DNA of 64,000 bases from Tetrahymena elliotti 4EA (Eukaryota; Ciliophora; Oligohymenophorea; Hymenostomatida; Tetrahymenidae), in NCBI GenBank assembly GCA_000231825.2, contig JH720344.1, positions 30,678 through 94,677 of the forward strand, given 5' to 3'. Every line of letters begins with the position of its first letter. Positions within the stretch are counted from its first letter, which is position 1. A program made the position numbers and the translations under genes. The notes beneath the pieces are model-generated. The model saw only the letters and a list, made by a program, of their open reading frames with translations. It ran no database searches and had not been told where the DNA came from. This document shows, piece by piece, positions 28,101 through 38,900 of this stretch.

Positions 28101-29742
28101 GATACTCATGTACTGTAAGGTTCTTAAGAGTTTATTATTCTAATCACTAAAAAATCTAGCACATGCTTCATCATCAAAATTTGTTCTTTTCAAATCAATA
28201 TAAACTAAATTCTTTTCTGGTAGCTGTCTCAAATTTGATAATTCTTTGGAAGTAGCTTTGATGGTGTTTATTTTTAACTTACAAAGTTAAGGGAAATTTT
28301 CACTAAAATTAGTTATAAACCTATTTAACGAATCATCAAATAAATTTGTTTAACTCATATCTAGTATTTCCAAGCTAGGCAAAGAAACATATTTGAAGAA
28401 ACCTCTTATTTTAAATCCTCTTATCTGCTTGCATGATCTCAAGCACAAATGTCTTAAATTCTAGTGAATATTTTCAGACTCGCATGCTTCCAAAAAGGAC
28501 ACACAATTTTCTTTTTCATATGCCTTCCTCTTATGAGAGACCCAATATTCTTGTAAACCAGTTTACTATTATTTAGAAGACTCCAATAGAATATCAATAA
28601 ACTTATTGCAGACTTTGGTATTTGAAACATCTATATAAGCACATCTACCTAGTAGTCTATGTTTAAATAGTTCCTCAATCAAAGCAGAGGTAACAGAGGT
28701 ACAACCTGAAAAATCTAAATGAACTATTGATGGAATCTTTTTACTAATAACCTTTAGCCTTTCATAATTAAGTTGCTCTACATTTTCTTCACCCAATGAT
28801 GAAATGATGTACTTATTCCCTAATTTATATTTAATTTATTAAAAAATGAATGAAAAAATAGAGATAATGTTTACTCTTGCTTTCTAAGATATCAATGATA
28901 AAAGTGGAAATCTAGCAATTTATGCATTCCATTGATGCCATGTTAATACATCTTAAGGTTTCTATAAAAGTAAGATATTTTAAACCTTTAAGAGTAATCT
29001 AATTTTTATTTTAAAAAAATCAAATTTTATTAGGATTAATTAATTTTTTGTTTACTTTTGTTTTTGAAACATCGATTTCTTGTAAGCTGAAAGAAACGAC
29101 AGCATTATCTGAAACAGTTGTGCAGAAAGAATCTTCTACATTTGTTTGTGATACATTTAAACTTTTTAAATTTTTAAGTTTTGTGCTAATAAGTAAAGTC
29201 TTTAGCTCTTTCATATCAATGAAACAGCCTTTGAAGCTAAGAACTTGTATGCTTGTTAAACAATCCATATGTCTCAAATTGATTAAACACTTGGAAGTAA
29301 TGTTGCAGAATTTTAATTTTAAAATTTTTAATTTATTCAGAGAGTAAGGAAACATATTATTAAAAGTAATTGTGGCTGCTAAAGAATCCTTTCCTTCTTT
29401 TTTATCTTTTTTTTTTTTTGCGCTCTTATCAAAACCATTATAAGAAAGAGTTTAAATGTTAGTATAGTAATCAGAGTTAAGAGGAAGGCTATCAAAATCA
29501 TAGCAAACACTGTAGTCAAAAGAGAGTCTCTCTAGATTACTCTTGACATCAATAAATGTTTCATCACTTTATATGACTTCAGAGTGTACATCTTCTTCTT
29601 AATCTTAGTCTTAATTACTTTGTGAATATTCGCTATTCTCTTCTTCTTCTTCGTTATCTCCTCTGTTAGCATTTTTATTCTTTTTTGATTCATTATATAA
29701 ACCAGACATTGATTTTTTAGTAAAATTTCTAAATTGCAACAT
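16145..29742 (-). CDS. Giant leucine-rich-repeat (RNI-like) protein
   Basis: From ATG 29742 a chain of minus-strand exons keeps frame across about 14 introns. Examples are 28999-29055, about 27000-26960, 25372-25607, a long one at about 24237-24510, about 22830-22880, and about 19171-19286. The product is about 4,000 residues. Repeats of the ribonuclease-inhibitor type recur, for example LQYIGMKGCLYISKQGLHLL, LRTINVSSTWISDKALQSL, LERIILTNCKKITERGLSYL and LTHLNLLDLSQNRRL. Charged spacers interrupt them: a Lys/Glu coiled-coil-like stretch near 27920-28000, an acidic run with a Gly run near 19640-19760, and a long acidic tract near 17830-18240. There is no signal peptide or TM, so it is probably a cytoplasmic scaffold. 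The join at 25372-25607 is needed to make this one gene; if it is not used there are two. The C-terminus is uncertain: the last clear coding ends near 16325 and the first TGA in frame is at 16145-16147. Confidence 0.65.
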
Positions 29743-29905
29743 TTAATTCAAGATCTGTCCTTGCTCTCCCTAAAGACTTGGATGCTATTTTACTTTGATC
29801 TTTCTCAATTGTCTTTAATAAATAAATGTGAAATATGAATGAGTTTAAAAAGCATTTAACTTTTCATTCTTATAAGTAATAAATTCTTTTTAATATTTTA
29901 AATTA

Positions 29906-31022
29906 TCAATCAAAATTATAAAATCCATTCATTTCTCTTGCTTTTTTAACATTTGAAATTGGATGAACAACTTAAAAGAAAAAATAAGTCAAAAAAAGTT
30001 AATATTGATAAGGAATAAAGAATTGAATAATTGAATTTAAAGTAGCACTTACTTATAAAACTATGAAGCTGCAAATTAAATGAGAGTAGTCGATTTTAAA
30101 AAGGTAACTCCAATAAGAGAGAGACCGTTTCCTTCTTATTTGTTTGAAGGCTCAAAGAAAGAATTGTTATCCCAATCCTTTAGGCAATCAAGGGCACTTG
30201 GTGAAAGATACTAACATTTTTTTAGTTGAATTTCTACATTTGTGAAAGAATAGGCCTATTTGCTATTGCTAGATGAGTTTTTGTTGTTTGGATTCTTTTT
30301 TAATAAAAATGTTTTGGAATTTTAAAAAAGTAAATGACTACTTACATCATCAATGCTATGAGATTTCTAAGCATTAATTAATTCTAGGACATCTTAAAGA
30401 TTTTAATCGCTTATTGGACAGTCTTCAATGCAAATAAAACCTAATTATTTAAAGCCTACTTAGTTGAAGTACTCTCTTATCAACTGGTTAGAGCATTTTT
30501 TAATTGCCAAGTAATTTGCATGATGAATAATAAAGTCTTATTCAGATATCTTTGAAACTTCAGAAAAGTCTAAACGATTTTTGAAAAAAAATTTTATCTT
30601 TTGACAAGTAAAGTTCTCATTTAATTCAAGATCTGATGGTAATAACTAATTTTCTCTCATCTTTTCAAATGCATCATTTATTGTTGCAACACAATAGGTT
30701 ATTTTCTTTAAATTCGTTCCTAAAGCTCCAATCCTAAAATCCTATTCATTAGAATTAGATATTAAAAGAATTGGTTTAACATTTAAAAATAAGCTCTTTA
30801 TACCTATTCTGCAGTCTAGTGATAATATTCATAATCTAGAGCAGCCACCATATCCTATAGAAAACATAATTATATATTAGTTCAAAATAATAAAATGAAA
30901 ATGGTAAGATCAGGATTAAAACTTACAGAGTGGTTATCTAATTATCTCTTGTAAAGATAGAAAGCTATCTGCTTGTTGAGCTTCAAGACTACTTTTACAT
31001 AAATTTTTTTCAATCCTAACAT
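29906..31022 (-). pseudogene. LRR gene with frame defects (possible pseudogene)
   Basis: A candidate first exon (30927-31022) encodes 32 residues starting MLGLKKIYVKVVL. After an intron at 30855-30926, the LRR-like reading (CSRL, then ILSLDCRIGIKSL) lies in a frame that does not follow from that exon. It also contains TGA at 30829-30831, exactly where a TAA Gln codon would fit. Downstream, 30345-30828 is clearly coding (IGALGTNLKKITYCV; QLGFICIEDCPISDQNLQDV). It continues after an intron (about 30290-30345) to 30055. At the 3' end the best-looking frame (VHPISNVKKAREMNG) again differs by phase from the preceding exon; TGAs lie at 29906 and 29910. Either the gene is decaying, or base errors or unrecognised introns are present. 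It could also be a 5' part of the giant LRR locus that begins 164 bp downstream. Confidence 0.5.
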
Positions 31023-32136
31023 AGCTAGTATATTTTTAATGTAGATTGAAAAGGTGGAAAAGAATAAGTAGAATTATTGTTTTTCTTAATTTTATTATGT
31101 TGTTTAAAAAATAAGTTGTTTTGTAATAAAAAAAAAATGCACAACAATCAGATAGATAGATAAATAAATAAATAATAAATAAACAAATTGATTGATTAAT
31201 TGAAGGATAGATAGATAGATGCTTTTCAAATTAATTAATTGTTTTTTGAATGGACTATCTTAAGATAATATATATTAAAATAAAAGTTCAATCTTACAAA
31301 AACAAGCAAAAAGTAAAGAAAAAAACTAAATTTACTTGTAATTTTAAAACTTTTGAAACATTATTTACTTGTTTATTTATTCAATTTTAAAGCGTGATTA
31401 ATCTATCTGCTACTTGCTTACTTATTTTTTTACCTATCTACATTTTTTACTTAACTGATAAATTACAAATCTAATTCTAGCTAATTAATGTCTGATAAAA
31501 TTTCTTTCTACCTCCATCATTTGTTTTAAATAATTTGCTGTAAGAACAAATTATTGCTATCCTTTTAATTTCTTTTTTTTCTATAAGTTAAAGAAACTTA
31601 TCAAAAGTTATTTATTACTCAAGTAAAAAAAAAACGCAATCTTAATTTAATTAAATAAATTGCATTCATCTTATTTTTAATTTTGATAACGTTTTTAAAT
31701 AGAATTCATTTTCAAAGTTTTCTTTTTTTAAATTTATGCTTGCTAATTTACACCAAAAGCCTTCAATTAAAAAGCAAAAATGATTCGAAATATTAAACTA
31801 GATTTAGAATTTAATGCTATAAAAGTATTTTTATTAGTGGATCTTAAGAATTTTTTACAATCAACTAAATCCTTTTTTATATTATTTGTAAATTTTTGAG
31901 ATAAAACTAACTCATAACGTAAATAGCGTGGATTATTTATAGCAAAGGTTTATTATATAATGAGAATTTATTACAACACACACACAAAAAACTTCAATTA
32001 TTATTTTAAAAATAGATTATTCACATAAAATTCATTTTTTATTTTTATTAAAATGAATTAATTGGTCATTAATTTATACTGTGTACAAAAAAACCTTAAA
32101 AATAAATGCAACTCCAATTCCTTTTAAGATTATTAA
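31023..32136. other. Intergenic region with simple repeats
   Basis: About 1.1 kb lies between the start of one minus-strand gene and the end of the next. It is AT-rich with no credible coding frame. It should contain the promoter of the LRR gene to its left and the 3' UTR of the TMC-like gene to its right. A GATA/AAATA simple repeat lies inside it. Confidence 0.6.
31146..31222. repeat. GATA / AAATA microsatellite
   Basis: Runs of gatagata, aaataaataaata and gatagatagatag sit close together in noncoding DNA. This is a simple-sequence tract with no sign of function. Confidence 0.8.
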
Positions 32137-35100
32137 TCACGCTGGCTTAAATTTGCTGTAATAGCTGTTTCCATTATTGTTTAATCTAAGTTAGAATTAA
32201 TTTGGACTTGACTGTAAAGTTGTTTTTTTAAACATTAGTGATTATTTTGTGTCATCCAATCCATTAATTAATGTTTGTTCGTTAAAATTTACACTCATAT
32301 TTGATGAAGTCATGTTTTGAGGAATATTTGTGTTTAAAGGGCTTGCAGGTAACTGCCTATCCATAGAAAATTTACTTTTCGTGGGAGTTACAGTATCAGA
32401 AAAGAATTTAACTGAGTGATTATTTCCTTTAGAAACAGGTGTATCTAGGCTTTGAATTTCGTTTGTTGCTTGTTAAATTTTCTGCTCAAAACGTTTTATT
32501 TCATTTTGATAGTATTTTTTTATTGTTATCATTTCTCTGTTTTTAATAAAATACTCTACTCTCCAAGTTAATTTTCCTTTTGACTCTATTCTATACATTA
32601 AGTAAAGAGTAATTATGACTAACCATAAAATAGGCTACCAAGAAATAAAATCAAAAAATCCATTAATGTAATTGAGAGAATCAATTTTATTAGAAATAGA
32701 TTGCGCTATTGTTTTATCTTTTTCCAAAGGACCACATATTCTATTATTATTTTGAGAATATCCTTCACCTTGGAAATATTCAGAGTTATTAAGATAGCAC
32801 ATGATAGCAAAATATAATAGAGATAACATGTTGCTGAAAACATAAAATTTGACAATTTTTTATTATGTGAACTAGCGAGATATACTTGAAAAGTTTTAAT
32901 ACTTTAGTTTTATAACAACTAGCCAGTTAAAACCAAAAATAATTAAATGCGTTAAGCAATTAAAAAGACTAATCAAAGGAAATACCGGAATGATAATGTT
33001 TGTTATCATAACCAAAATAATTATTTGATAAGAATCCTCCACTACCTTAAAAGGTGTTAACCTTCTTATTAATTTTTCTTTTGATTTACTTGCAAAAATA
33101 AGTGAGAAGAAGTTTGGAATTATCATACTTAGTAGACACCAAATCACTTGAGCAAAGTAAAGTGATAAAATTGAATAAACTACCTATTCAGCAGAACAAT
33201 TATAATTCGATGTCAAATAGATAAAATTATTCTGTAGACCAACTAATCTGATATTTTAATCAGTAAAGCTAAGAGGACTTTGTTTTAGTATTGAATAAAA
33301 AAGTATCAAAGAATGAACTAAATATTATTTCCAAACCTTAACATGGCAAGAAAGAGTATATGTTTACCAGTTCTCAAACTATGTTAATAGATAGGTAATT
33401 TATGCTGTTATATAAGCTATTAAGACGCAGCAAAAAGAAAAAATTACAGGCATCTTTAATATTAATGTAGATAAAACAAAATCTATTTATGTTAAATAAT
33501 GAACTAGATAAAATCCTCCAAATGCAAGAAATACTTACAAAACTATGACTAAAACTCTGAATAAATATATCCAATTTCCATAATCTCTTCTTCTTTTCAT
33601 AAATTATTCTGTTAAATTCGAAGTCAAACCTACTCTTTTTTTCAAAGCAATCTGCTGCTTTTTAACAAAATCTAATTTTATTTACATAAATGTTCTTTAA
33701 TTTATTAGAAAACAAGTTCAATTTAATTTAAATTTATTATTAGTTGGCTATTTTCAATTTCTCAAATTGTTTCTGAAGTTGGTGTTTTTTTTCAGAGTAA
33801 ATAAATAGAAATGCTCAAATATGTTATTTATATAGATTGTATGGGGGGAGGGGGGACTAGATAGCAAATTACATTAGTTTTTATTATTCTTTTAAAAAAT
33901 ATATTTAAAAATTTACCATAATTTCTTAGACGAAAATTAACGGAAGAAAATACAAGCTTAAACTTTTCTAATTCTTTAAAGGATTGCGCTTCACTTTAAA
34001 TTTCTTTTTTATTCATGTGAGATACTCTTTAGTAAAGTATAAGAATATTTAAAACTATAAACAAGCTTAACAAGGCAATAAAGATTGATAAGTTTTCTGA
34101 ACTATACTCATGATACATAAAAATCGAGAAAGGTTTATTTAAGCTAGCCTTGGAGGAGTAAGATGAGAATTATAGAATAATGAAAGGAAGAAAGAGAAGA
34201 AAGAAAACCCATGAGCAGTTAAAGTGAATAGCTATGCAGGCAAAATGAAGTTATTCATTTTTAGTGTAATAATTTAGAACTCGATGAACATATTTACTGA
34301 GTGGATAATTATTCGAAATATAATTAATAACTTTATTAAAGCAATTTTATTATTTTAAAAGGGACTTTTACAACTCATATGGAAGATCAAATACTTACTC
34401 ATTTTCATTTTGCTTATTTAAAGCTTCTTCTAAAAAACTTCTTCTTTCAAGATTAAGATTTAAAATCGAACCTTTTCTTACTTTCAGCTTGTCTTTTATC
34501 TTTTAAATGTAAGTTTTGTGTTTGACCACTTTGTTTTCTAGCATATTTTTTTAAGTACTCAAAAACTCAATATTTTTTTCTTTTTCTAATATGTCTTGCT
34601 TCTTTTCTAAATCAATAGCAAGCACTTATTATTATTATTGTTCTAGCTTTGACTCTAAATCCTCTATAACTAAGTTTTATTAATCTAACAATTTAGCCTT
34701 ATTTTTCAAGTCCTGTAAATTTTATGTGTTTACTATTGTTTTTGAAGGTCCTTTTTTTCTTTCAAATTACCTTTTCATTTAGTAATCATCTTAATTGTTA
34801 TCATTGCCAATTTCTTTTTCAAATTCATCATCTTCTTCTTCATCAATTTCAGCTGTTCTTCTGTTTTTAACCATAGAAGTTGGTTTTCTATAATTCTGTC
34901 TTTTTTTCATGTTAAAGTCATCCTTTTCTTCATTATCTACAGCAATCTAAACTTTCTTTTTCGTTCCTTAATCTCCTTCATTTCTATTAGTGAAAGTCTA
35001 TTTACGCTTCTTTTGTCTAAGGGCAGCTTTATTTATTCTTTTTTAGCTGTTTATTGAAACACTATTTTCGCTTTCGCTTTCACTTTGGCTCTCACTTTCG

Positions 35101-35162
35101 CTTTCACTGCTATTTGATGAAGAATCTTGTTTATTGGTTTTACTTACTTTTTTATTTCTCAT
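32137..35162 (-). CDS. TMC-like (transmembrane channel-like) multi-pass protein
   Basis: There are three exons: 35162-34399, 34296-33917 and 33671-32137. The introns are phase 2 and phase 1, and the total is exactly 893 codons including TGA (892 residues). Residues 1-255 are hydrophilic: a Ser/Glu-rich run, then a Lys/Gln/Glu coiled-coil region with a short polyQ. The membrane part has helices near 34230-34150, 34080-34030, 33570-33510 and 33470-33410, with more to about 32820 and one at about 32635-32580. The segment NWIYLFRVLVIVLVFLAFGG, then TQFENW, a loop Cys, AQVIWCLLSMIIPNFF and a PVFPLISLFN-like helix, follow the order of the TMC domain. The family's CWET signature is replaced by CSAE, so the match is distant. 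The Ser/Thr-rich tail is presumably cytoplasmic. TMC proteins are mechanosensory or ion-conducting in animals; the role here is inferred only. Anoctamin-like or OSCA-like is the alternative. Confidence 0.6.
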
Positions 35163-35969
35163 TGATTAGTAGATATTAAATTCAAGTAGAATAATTGATT
35201 TTCAGTTTAGGTATTATCAATATATCTAATTTTCTTATGTTTTGCTCTTGATAAAATTTATCAAAATAATATTAAATAAACATCAAATTTTAGGTGACTA
35301 AGATGGTTTATAAATTATTTGATTGATTTAACATGAATTAATTATAAATTCAGTAATCATGATACCACATTAAACGGCGTAGGTTTGTTTAGCAAATCGT
35401 TATTATGCTTTAATTAAGGCTAAAAAAAATTTAAGTAATAATCCCAATTTTGTATTTTTTAAATTTCTTAAAATATTTTAATTTTTTATTTTTTAATGTT
35501 TTATCAATTTAATAATTTTTAAAAATAATTAAAACTTTTTTTACTTTAAATTTAAGCATAAAAATACTTTAGAAAATTTAAAGAAGGCGCCTTTTCTTTG
35601 AGAGCTTTCAATTGACTTAATAATTCAGAAAGATATACAGAAACAATTTAGTTTTTTTAAAGTAATAAGCCAATTTTCAATGAAAAAACATAAGACTATG
35701 AATAAAATAAATGAAAGGGTTAATGTAATAATCTTAGAATACAAGAAATAAAAATGTATGTAAATTAATCATTATTTATTTGTTTATTTGTATTTAGTGT
35801 GCGTAAAAAACAAAAACAAGTTAAATGTGAACTATAATAAACAAAATAAGAAGAAAGCAAAGATTCATGAAAAAAGAGCATACAATTAATATCAAAATCA
35901 ATTAATCAAAATCATATAAATTAATTGAATAATCAATTAAAAAAGACAAATATTTGATATTTTAATTAT
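35163..35969. promoter_or_regulatory. Divergent promoter region
   Basis: These 807 bp separate two divergently transcribed genes, the TMC-like gene (-) and the ELM2/PHD gene (+). Both promoters should therefore lie here. The sequence is AT-rich; no specific factor site was recognised. Confidence 0.5.
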
Positions 35970-38900
35970 ATGGAAGAAGAAAATTCTGAATTTTAGGGTG
36001 AACTCTCCTTGGATAAAGGGAGACATAATAATTAAAAGGAACTAGATGATGATGAATCCACATAGCAATAGAATAAAGGTTGGTTGAGCAACCTGCATCG
36101 TGAGTCTAGGGTTGGAGAGAAGGAATATTAAGCTCAAATTCCTGATCTTCTTTACCAGAATGAACAGTAGCGCAATCAGGTTTTTAGGAAACACAAAAGG
36201 CTTTACGAGCCCTATATAAATGAACTGCAAACTTACACATACAGAAATGATTTAAGTGAGTATGAAGTTAAGGAATATCTAAATTTCGCGAAATGCATTT
36301 CTCTTAAAGACAACAAGAATGACAATGAAGGTTTGTTAATAGGTTTACCTTCTTCTGATTAAGTTGAGGCAAATGCACTCAATTTCTTGGCAAAGTGTGA
36401 CTATTAGGTCGTCAAGGCTAAGTTTTACCTTGTCTTCCCATCTTTAATGTATTTTAATGCATACAAATCTAAAATTTAGAAGCCTGTTTCTTTAACTGAG
36501 CAAGAAATGCAAGAAAAGATAAATTAATTCGTCTCTTAATTATAAGAAACCAAATTAGGTAAAATATGATACTATTAGTGTGATACAAAGTTACATAAAG
36601 AAGGTTGACCAATTTACTTAGCTAAAAAAATCAGTTATATCTTAGTCGATAAAGGACTAATAAAGCATTTATCCTCTTTTTTAGAAATGATTAACTCTTA
36701 AACAATGCAGAATTAGCCCTATTTTAATTTTATATAACTTGATTTTGATAGTAGATAGAGTATTTTCAAAGCCAAAAAAAGCACTAATAAAAGAAGCTAT
36801 ATAAATGAAAAATAAATAATTTTTAAATTATGAATAGGTTAGCATGAAAAATGGAAGTAAGAATTGAACGAATTGCTTGAAACAAGAAATTAAATACAAA
36901 AGGTAATCTTAATTTTTAGGTTCAACTTCATCATTATGGAGAGTCAAGCTTCTTTAGAAAAAAGCAAGGAAAAAATAAAAGAAAATAAACAAGGGGGTAA
37001 AAAGAAATTTTAAATTCTGTTCAATAAATTACGCATAAATGGCTCAAGCTGGCAGGAATAGACATGCATATTTGGGATTTGTAATTAGAAATGGGGGAAA
37101 AGCAATATAATATGAAGAAAAATCACACAAAAAATGCCACTTTTATGAATTTTAACACTCATTTTATTCTCAAAGTTGCTTTTAATTTATTCATTCGTTC
37201 GAAAACCCCCCTTTGAAGAGTGAATTTTTTTCACTCAATCATTGCATCCTCTTCCCTTTGTGAATAAATAAACCTCTCTCTGATGATATAATTTTATTTA
37301 AAATTTAATATCTGCCATGAATAATAAATAATAAACTAAATTGTGTTTTATCTAAATTAGATCCACACCCATTTAGAGGCTGGAAAGCAACTACGCTATG
37401 AGATTCCAGATTACATTAAAGAGGTCTTTGACAAAGCTCAAAAATTTTCTAAAGAGCTTAAAAAAATCATGTAAGATCGTGCAACTCTAGAAGAACTGGA
37501 ATTAAAAAATCAAATATCTTTAAATGAGCACAAAATAATAACAAATGAAATGATTTAATTTGAACAAAGTAATTTATTTATATACTATCAAATATTTTAT
37601 TTTGTAAAATTCTAATTTAACCATCTAAGTAAATCAATAAATAATTCACACCAACCTCATTTTATCAAAATCATCTTAATTTAAAAACTCAGAAACAAAA
37701 AACAAAGGGATTGATTGATCATCCAATTAATTAATTAGCTTGAAATAATAACAAAATCAAAATAAACAAAAAAATTTCAATTTCAAAGTTAGAACAAATA
37801 ATTTTTATTAGACTCAATTAAATACAAATAAATAAAGAAACAAACAAGCAAAAAAAAGGAGATACTCCTTAATTAATTAATTTATATTTAATTCATACAA
37901 AGAAAATAAGCCAATATATTTACATAACATTTAGAGCAAAATGATTAAAATTTATATTGAAGGAAAATAAATTTCTATTTTTAATCAATTCTAATGATTG
38001 TTAATTGATAAACCATCTCACTCTTTATCTATTTTCAAGCCTATTTTATTTTTATTACTTTTGTGTTCTTTTTCAGATTAATTAAAAGAATATCATTTTA
38101 TTTAATCATATTATTTTTATTTAAATTTATATCAAGATAAATTAATTGTTTTATTTAATAAAAATAGGCATTTAGCGTTGTAGAGATTGGTTGTAAAGAT
38201 TAGAACCATATTATGCTGATTAAGATAAAATAAATTTAAAAAATTTAGGAGTTTTCATAAATGAATATAAAGTAAATAAAATTGTTATTTTAAAATAAAT
38301 TTTAATGTTTAAATTTTAAATCAGAGTTTGCCACTAAAATGTAATAAATTTGAAAAAAGATTTAAATACGTCTACGAATAATCTCTTGATCTTATTGAAA
38401 AAATTCCTAATTTCTCAAGGATATCAAAAACCAGAGGAACTAATAACCATGAGAGAATTAATATTAAAGAAGCTATTAAAATACTTTAACAAATATAAAG
38501 CTTAAATGTTTATTGTGAAGAGTTTGACTCATTTGAATGTGCCCTTATTATTACTTTAGAAAAAATCAACAATTTATAAATGCATCTTAATGACGAAAGA
38601 CTAACCTACACATTGGACCTGCTTAAGCAGCTAATGAATGTAAATTTACTAATTTAAAAGGGTAAAAAACAAATAAATTATTGCTTATTATTTAAAAGGA
38701 AGCAGCAGAACTGAATTTTTAAAGTCCTATTTAAGATTAAATTTAAGACCTCTATACTTACTACAAATTAATTGAAAAGATTAAAAAGTAGATTCATGAT
38801 ATGTCTAAACTTTCTTCTTTGCTTGAAGAAATCACTAAAGGTAAAGAAAGAGGATTTTAATCATAAGAACTTGATTAATTAGAATCTCAAATCATAAAAA

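Noticed and set aside
29048..29347. Plus-strand open frame
   Set aside because: It is antisense to a clear LRR exon of the giant LRR gene.
33374..33574. Minus-strand open frame starting MDIFIQSF
   Set aside because: It overlaps the TMC-like exon in another phase; the TMC frame has the family-like helices and keeps frame with both flanking exons.
37645..37665. Chromosome breakage sequence (caccaacctcatt)
   Set aside because: It differs from the Tetrahymena breakage motif (AAACCAACCTCTTT type) at several positions, and no telomere or chromosome end is nearby.
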